Origin: Methanocalculus sp.
GTDB lineage: Archaea > Halobacteriota > Methanomicrobia > Methanomicrobiales > Methanocorpusculaceae
Length of the DNA stretch: 64,000 nt
Reading direction: 5' to 3'
Assembly (NCBI GenBank): GCA_013329165.1
Contig: DUKV01000061.1
Span: forward strand, 1 to 64,000
Shown here: piece after piece, positions 62,245-64,000 of the stretch
Layout: the number at the start of each line of letters is the position of its first letter
Position numbering within the stretch: position 1 is the stretch's first letter
Notes under the pieces: generated by a model
Seen by the model: the letters and a program-made list of their open reading frames with translations, nothing else
What the model was told of the DNA's origin: nothing
Database searches by the model: none
Position numbers and translations under genes: made by a program

Positions 62245-62667
62245 ATGCCAGTCAATAAGCGATCAAAATATCGTGGTTCGAGAACCTGTGGCGGTGGAAC
62301 ACATAAAAACCGCCGTGGAGCAGGAAACAGGGGCGGCCGTGGTGCAGCCGGATGGCGTGACCACAACTTCACACGGTTCCACCTCCTTGGCAAGCGTGAA
62401 GGAAAACATGGCTTTATCTCACCAACATCAGTCGATCTGACTGTCCTTGATATCGGTGAGATCGATCAGATGATTCCCATGCTGGTTCTGCAGGGAATTG
62501 CCCGCGAGGAGGATGGATGCATCATCCTCGATGCAGCCCATCTCGGCATCGAGAAGATCCTTGGAGGAGGTCGGGTTCATCACAAGATGAATATTACGGC
62601 TCTGGAATTCTCTGAGCGTGCAAAGGCAAAGATCGAAGAGCTCGGTGGCCAGGCATTGGCCCAGTAA
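62245..62667 (+). CDS. rpl15: Ribosomal protein uL15
   Basis: 140 residues. The basic Gly-rich extension SRTCGGGTHKNRRGAGNRGG and AGWRDHNFTRFHLLGKREGK are archaeal L15. Last ribosomal gene before secY. Confidence 0.97.
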   Translation: MPVNKRSKYRGSRTCGGGTHKNRRGAGNRGGRGAAGWRDHNFTRFHLLGKREGKHGFISPTSVDLTVLDIGEIDQMIPMLVLQGIAREEDGCIILDAAHLGIEKILGGGRVHHKMNITALEFSERAKAKIEELGGQALAQ

Positions 62668-62683
62668 AATTTTTTGGTGACCT

Positions 62684-64000
62684 ATGGGAGAACTGCTGGA
62701 TAGAATGGAGCCTCTTCTTGCAAGGATGCCTGCGGTGAGAGCACCGGAAGGGCATGTTCATTTTAAGAATAAGTTAATCTGGACACTTGCTATTCTGCTT
62801 CTGTATTTTGTTCTGACAAACATTCCTGTCTTTGGACTTGCACCCGACTCTATGGATATTTTCCAGTTCTATCGTGCACTTCTTGCAGGTGAGAGCGGAT
62901 CGATTCTTCATGTGGGTATTGGTCCGATTGTGACGGCATCTATTGTCCTTCAGCTTCTGAAAGGCGCAGATTTAATTCCTCTGGACACATCCGATGCCCG
63001 CGGGCAGGTTATGTACATGGGGCTCCAGAAGATCCTCATCCTTGTGATGATCGTCCTGCAGGCAGCACCCAACCTTGTTGGTGGTTTTCTCCAGCCGGAT
63101 CCAGCTATTGCAGCCGCATTCTTTGGAGACAGTTTATCGGCAGTTTCATTCCTGATCTTCATTCAGATCTGCCTTGGCGGTGTTCTGATCTTCTTTATGG
63201 ATGAGGTGGTAACGAAATGGGGTATCGGATCTGGTGTTGGTCTCTTCATCGTTGCGGGTGTATCACAGGGAATTATTAACGGGTTCTTTAACTGGACTCC
63301 TGTGACGGATCCCTACCCGGTAGGTTTCTTCCCGCGTCTCTTCGCCATCATATTTGAAGGAGGAAATTTCCTTCAGTACTTTACGCCTGATATCATCGCA
63401 CTGATCACAACGGTGATCATCTTCCTGGTGATCGTCTATGTCGAATCGACCCGGATCGAGATCCCCCTGGCCCATGCAAATGTCAGGGGATCCAGGGCAA
63501 AATTCCCGGTGAAGCTCATTTATGCAAGCGTGCTCCCGATGATCCTTGTCCGTGTCCTTCAGGCAAACGTCCAGATATTTGGAATGTTCCTTTCAAGCAT
63601 GGGGATCACGATATTCGGGCGTTTTGACGGGACACAGCCACTTGATGGCATCATGTACTTCCTTGCACCCATCAACAATCCTCAGGACTGGATGTGGTGG
63701 ATGAGCGATCTCGGCCACGCACCATGGGAAGTGCTATTGCGTCTTGGTATCGATGTGACTATCATGGTTGTCGGTGGCGCGATATTTGCCCTCTTCTGGG
63801 TGAAGACGGCAGGGCTTGATTCAAAGCATGTTGCCCGGCAGATCCAGAACAGTGGCATGCATATCCCGGGTTACCGCCGCAACCCCCAGGTGCTCGAGCG
63901 GTACCTTGATCGCTACATTCCGCGTGTGACGGTCATCGGGGGTGTCTTTGTCGGTCTCCTCTCGGTCGCCGCAAATCTCTTCGGTGTCATCGGTGCCGTT
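62684..64000 (+). CDS. secY: Protein translocase subunit SecY (3' end beyond window)
   Basis: 439 codons without a stop up to the window edge. The channel subunit of the Sec translocon, with ten expected helices. ELLDRMEPLLARMPAVRAPE is the N-terminus; SGSILHVGIGPIVTASIVLQ matches the plug/TM2 region; KWGIGSGVGLFIVAGVSQGI, AHANVRGSRAKFPVKLIYAS and the end RNPQVLERYLDRYIPRVTVI are typical archaeal SecY. The ATG at 62684 starts 17 nt after uL15, with GGTGA upstream. Confidence 0.97.
   Translation, partial: MGELLDRMEPLLARMPAVRAPEGHVHFKNKLIWTLAILLLYFVLTNIPVFGLAPDSMDIFQFYRALLAGESGSILHVGIGPIVTASIVLQLLKGADLIPLDTSDARGQVMYMGLQKILILVMIVLQAAPNLVGGFLQPDPAIAAAFFGDSLSAVSFLIFIQICLGGVLIFFMDEVVTKWGIGSGVGLFIVAGVSQGIINGFFNWTPVTDPYPVGFFPRLFAIIFEGGNFLQYFTPDIIALITTVIIFLVIVYVESTRIEIPLAHANVRGSRAKFPVKLIYASVLPMILVRVLQANVQIFGMFLSSMGITIFGRFDGTQPLDGIMYFLAPINNPQDWMWWMSDLGHAPWEVLLRLGIDVTIMVVGGAIFALFWVKTAGLDSKHVARQIQNSGMHIPGYRRNPQVLERYLDRYIPRVTVIGGVFVGLLSVAANLFGVIGAV

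Overview
The window is a 64 kb piece of a methanogenic archaeon's chromosome, most likely from the order Methanomicrobiales. Evidence for this: F420-dependent methylene-H4MPT reductase (mer) and dehydrogenase (mtd), a Tfx-type regulator, CofG and MfnA for methanogenic cofactors, NrpR, AMP phosphorylase, archaeal thymidylate synthase, Nop5/fibrillarin, archaeal-type tRNAs without encoded CCA, TATA-box promoters, and an S-layer protein with a DUF3821-like N-terminus and a PGF-CTERM-like C-terminus. The genus cannot be fixed from the sequence alone.

Layout. 0-2 kb: an FkbM-like methyltransferase whose stop codon is abutted by a complete IS1-family element (11-bp terminal repeats, 8-bp target duplication, A8C slippery run for -1 frameshifting), then tRNA-Val. 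2-15 kb: core metabolism (serA divergent from ppsA-mfnA-hpt-dph2-methyltransferase-MFS, an AarF/UbiB kinase, and the minus-strand cluster cofG-purC-purS-purQ-FTR catalytic chain). 15-21 kb: a metalloid/metal resistance island on the minus strand (cysteine-rich 52-aa protein, 62-aa membrane protein, two PF03773-type permeases, an 86-aa unknown, thioredoxin-like protein, Acr3, arsenate reductase, DGC-domain protein), facing a divergent ArsR gene across an intergenic region with TTTCA-N8-TGAAA palindromes. 21-28.5 kb: Fic protein with an operator-like array in front of it, tRNA-Ser, cbf5-hemD, a TctA-like permease, a dispersed repeat, a Ca2+/cation antiporter and nop5-flpA.

28.5-32.3 kb is an accessory block of small toxin-antitoxin-type genes (HicAB, two MNT nucleotidyltransferases, a PIN toxin with partner, remnants) next to tRNA-Gln. 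32.5-43.5 kb carries thyA, the S-layer gene, a second inverted copy of the ~340-nt dispersed repeat, AMP phosphorylase and two large cell-surface proteins, then tRNA-Arg. 43.6-51 kb: a dCTP-deaminase-like protein, NrpR, a divergent FtsZ/tubulin-superfamily protein with a repetitive C-terminal tail, mer, a GalT-like protein, mtd and tfx. 51.4-64 kb is the canonical archaeal ribosomal-protein run from uL3 to uL15 followed by secY, which is cut by the window end. It is preceded by ~500 nt rich in perfect hairpins.

The most distinctive items are the ~340-nt dispersed repeat with conserved stem potential (two inverted copies), the FtsZ-superfamily protein with exact 19-residue tail repeats, the nine-gene metalloid island with its putative operators and an unannotated 52-aa Cys-rich protein, and the hairpin-rich region ahead of the ribosomal operon.
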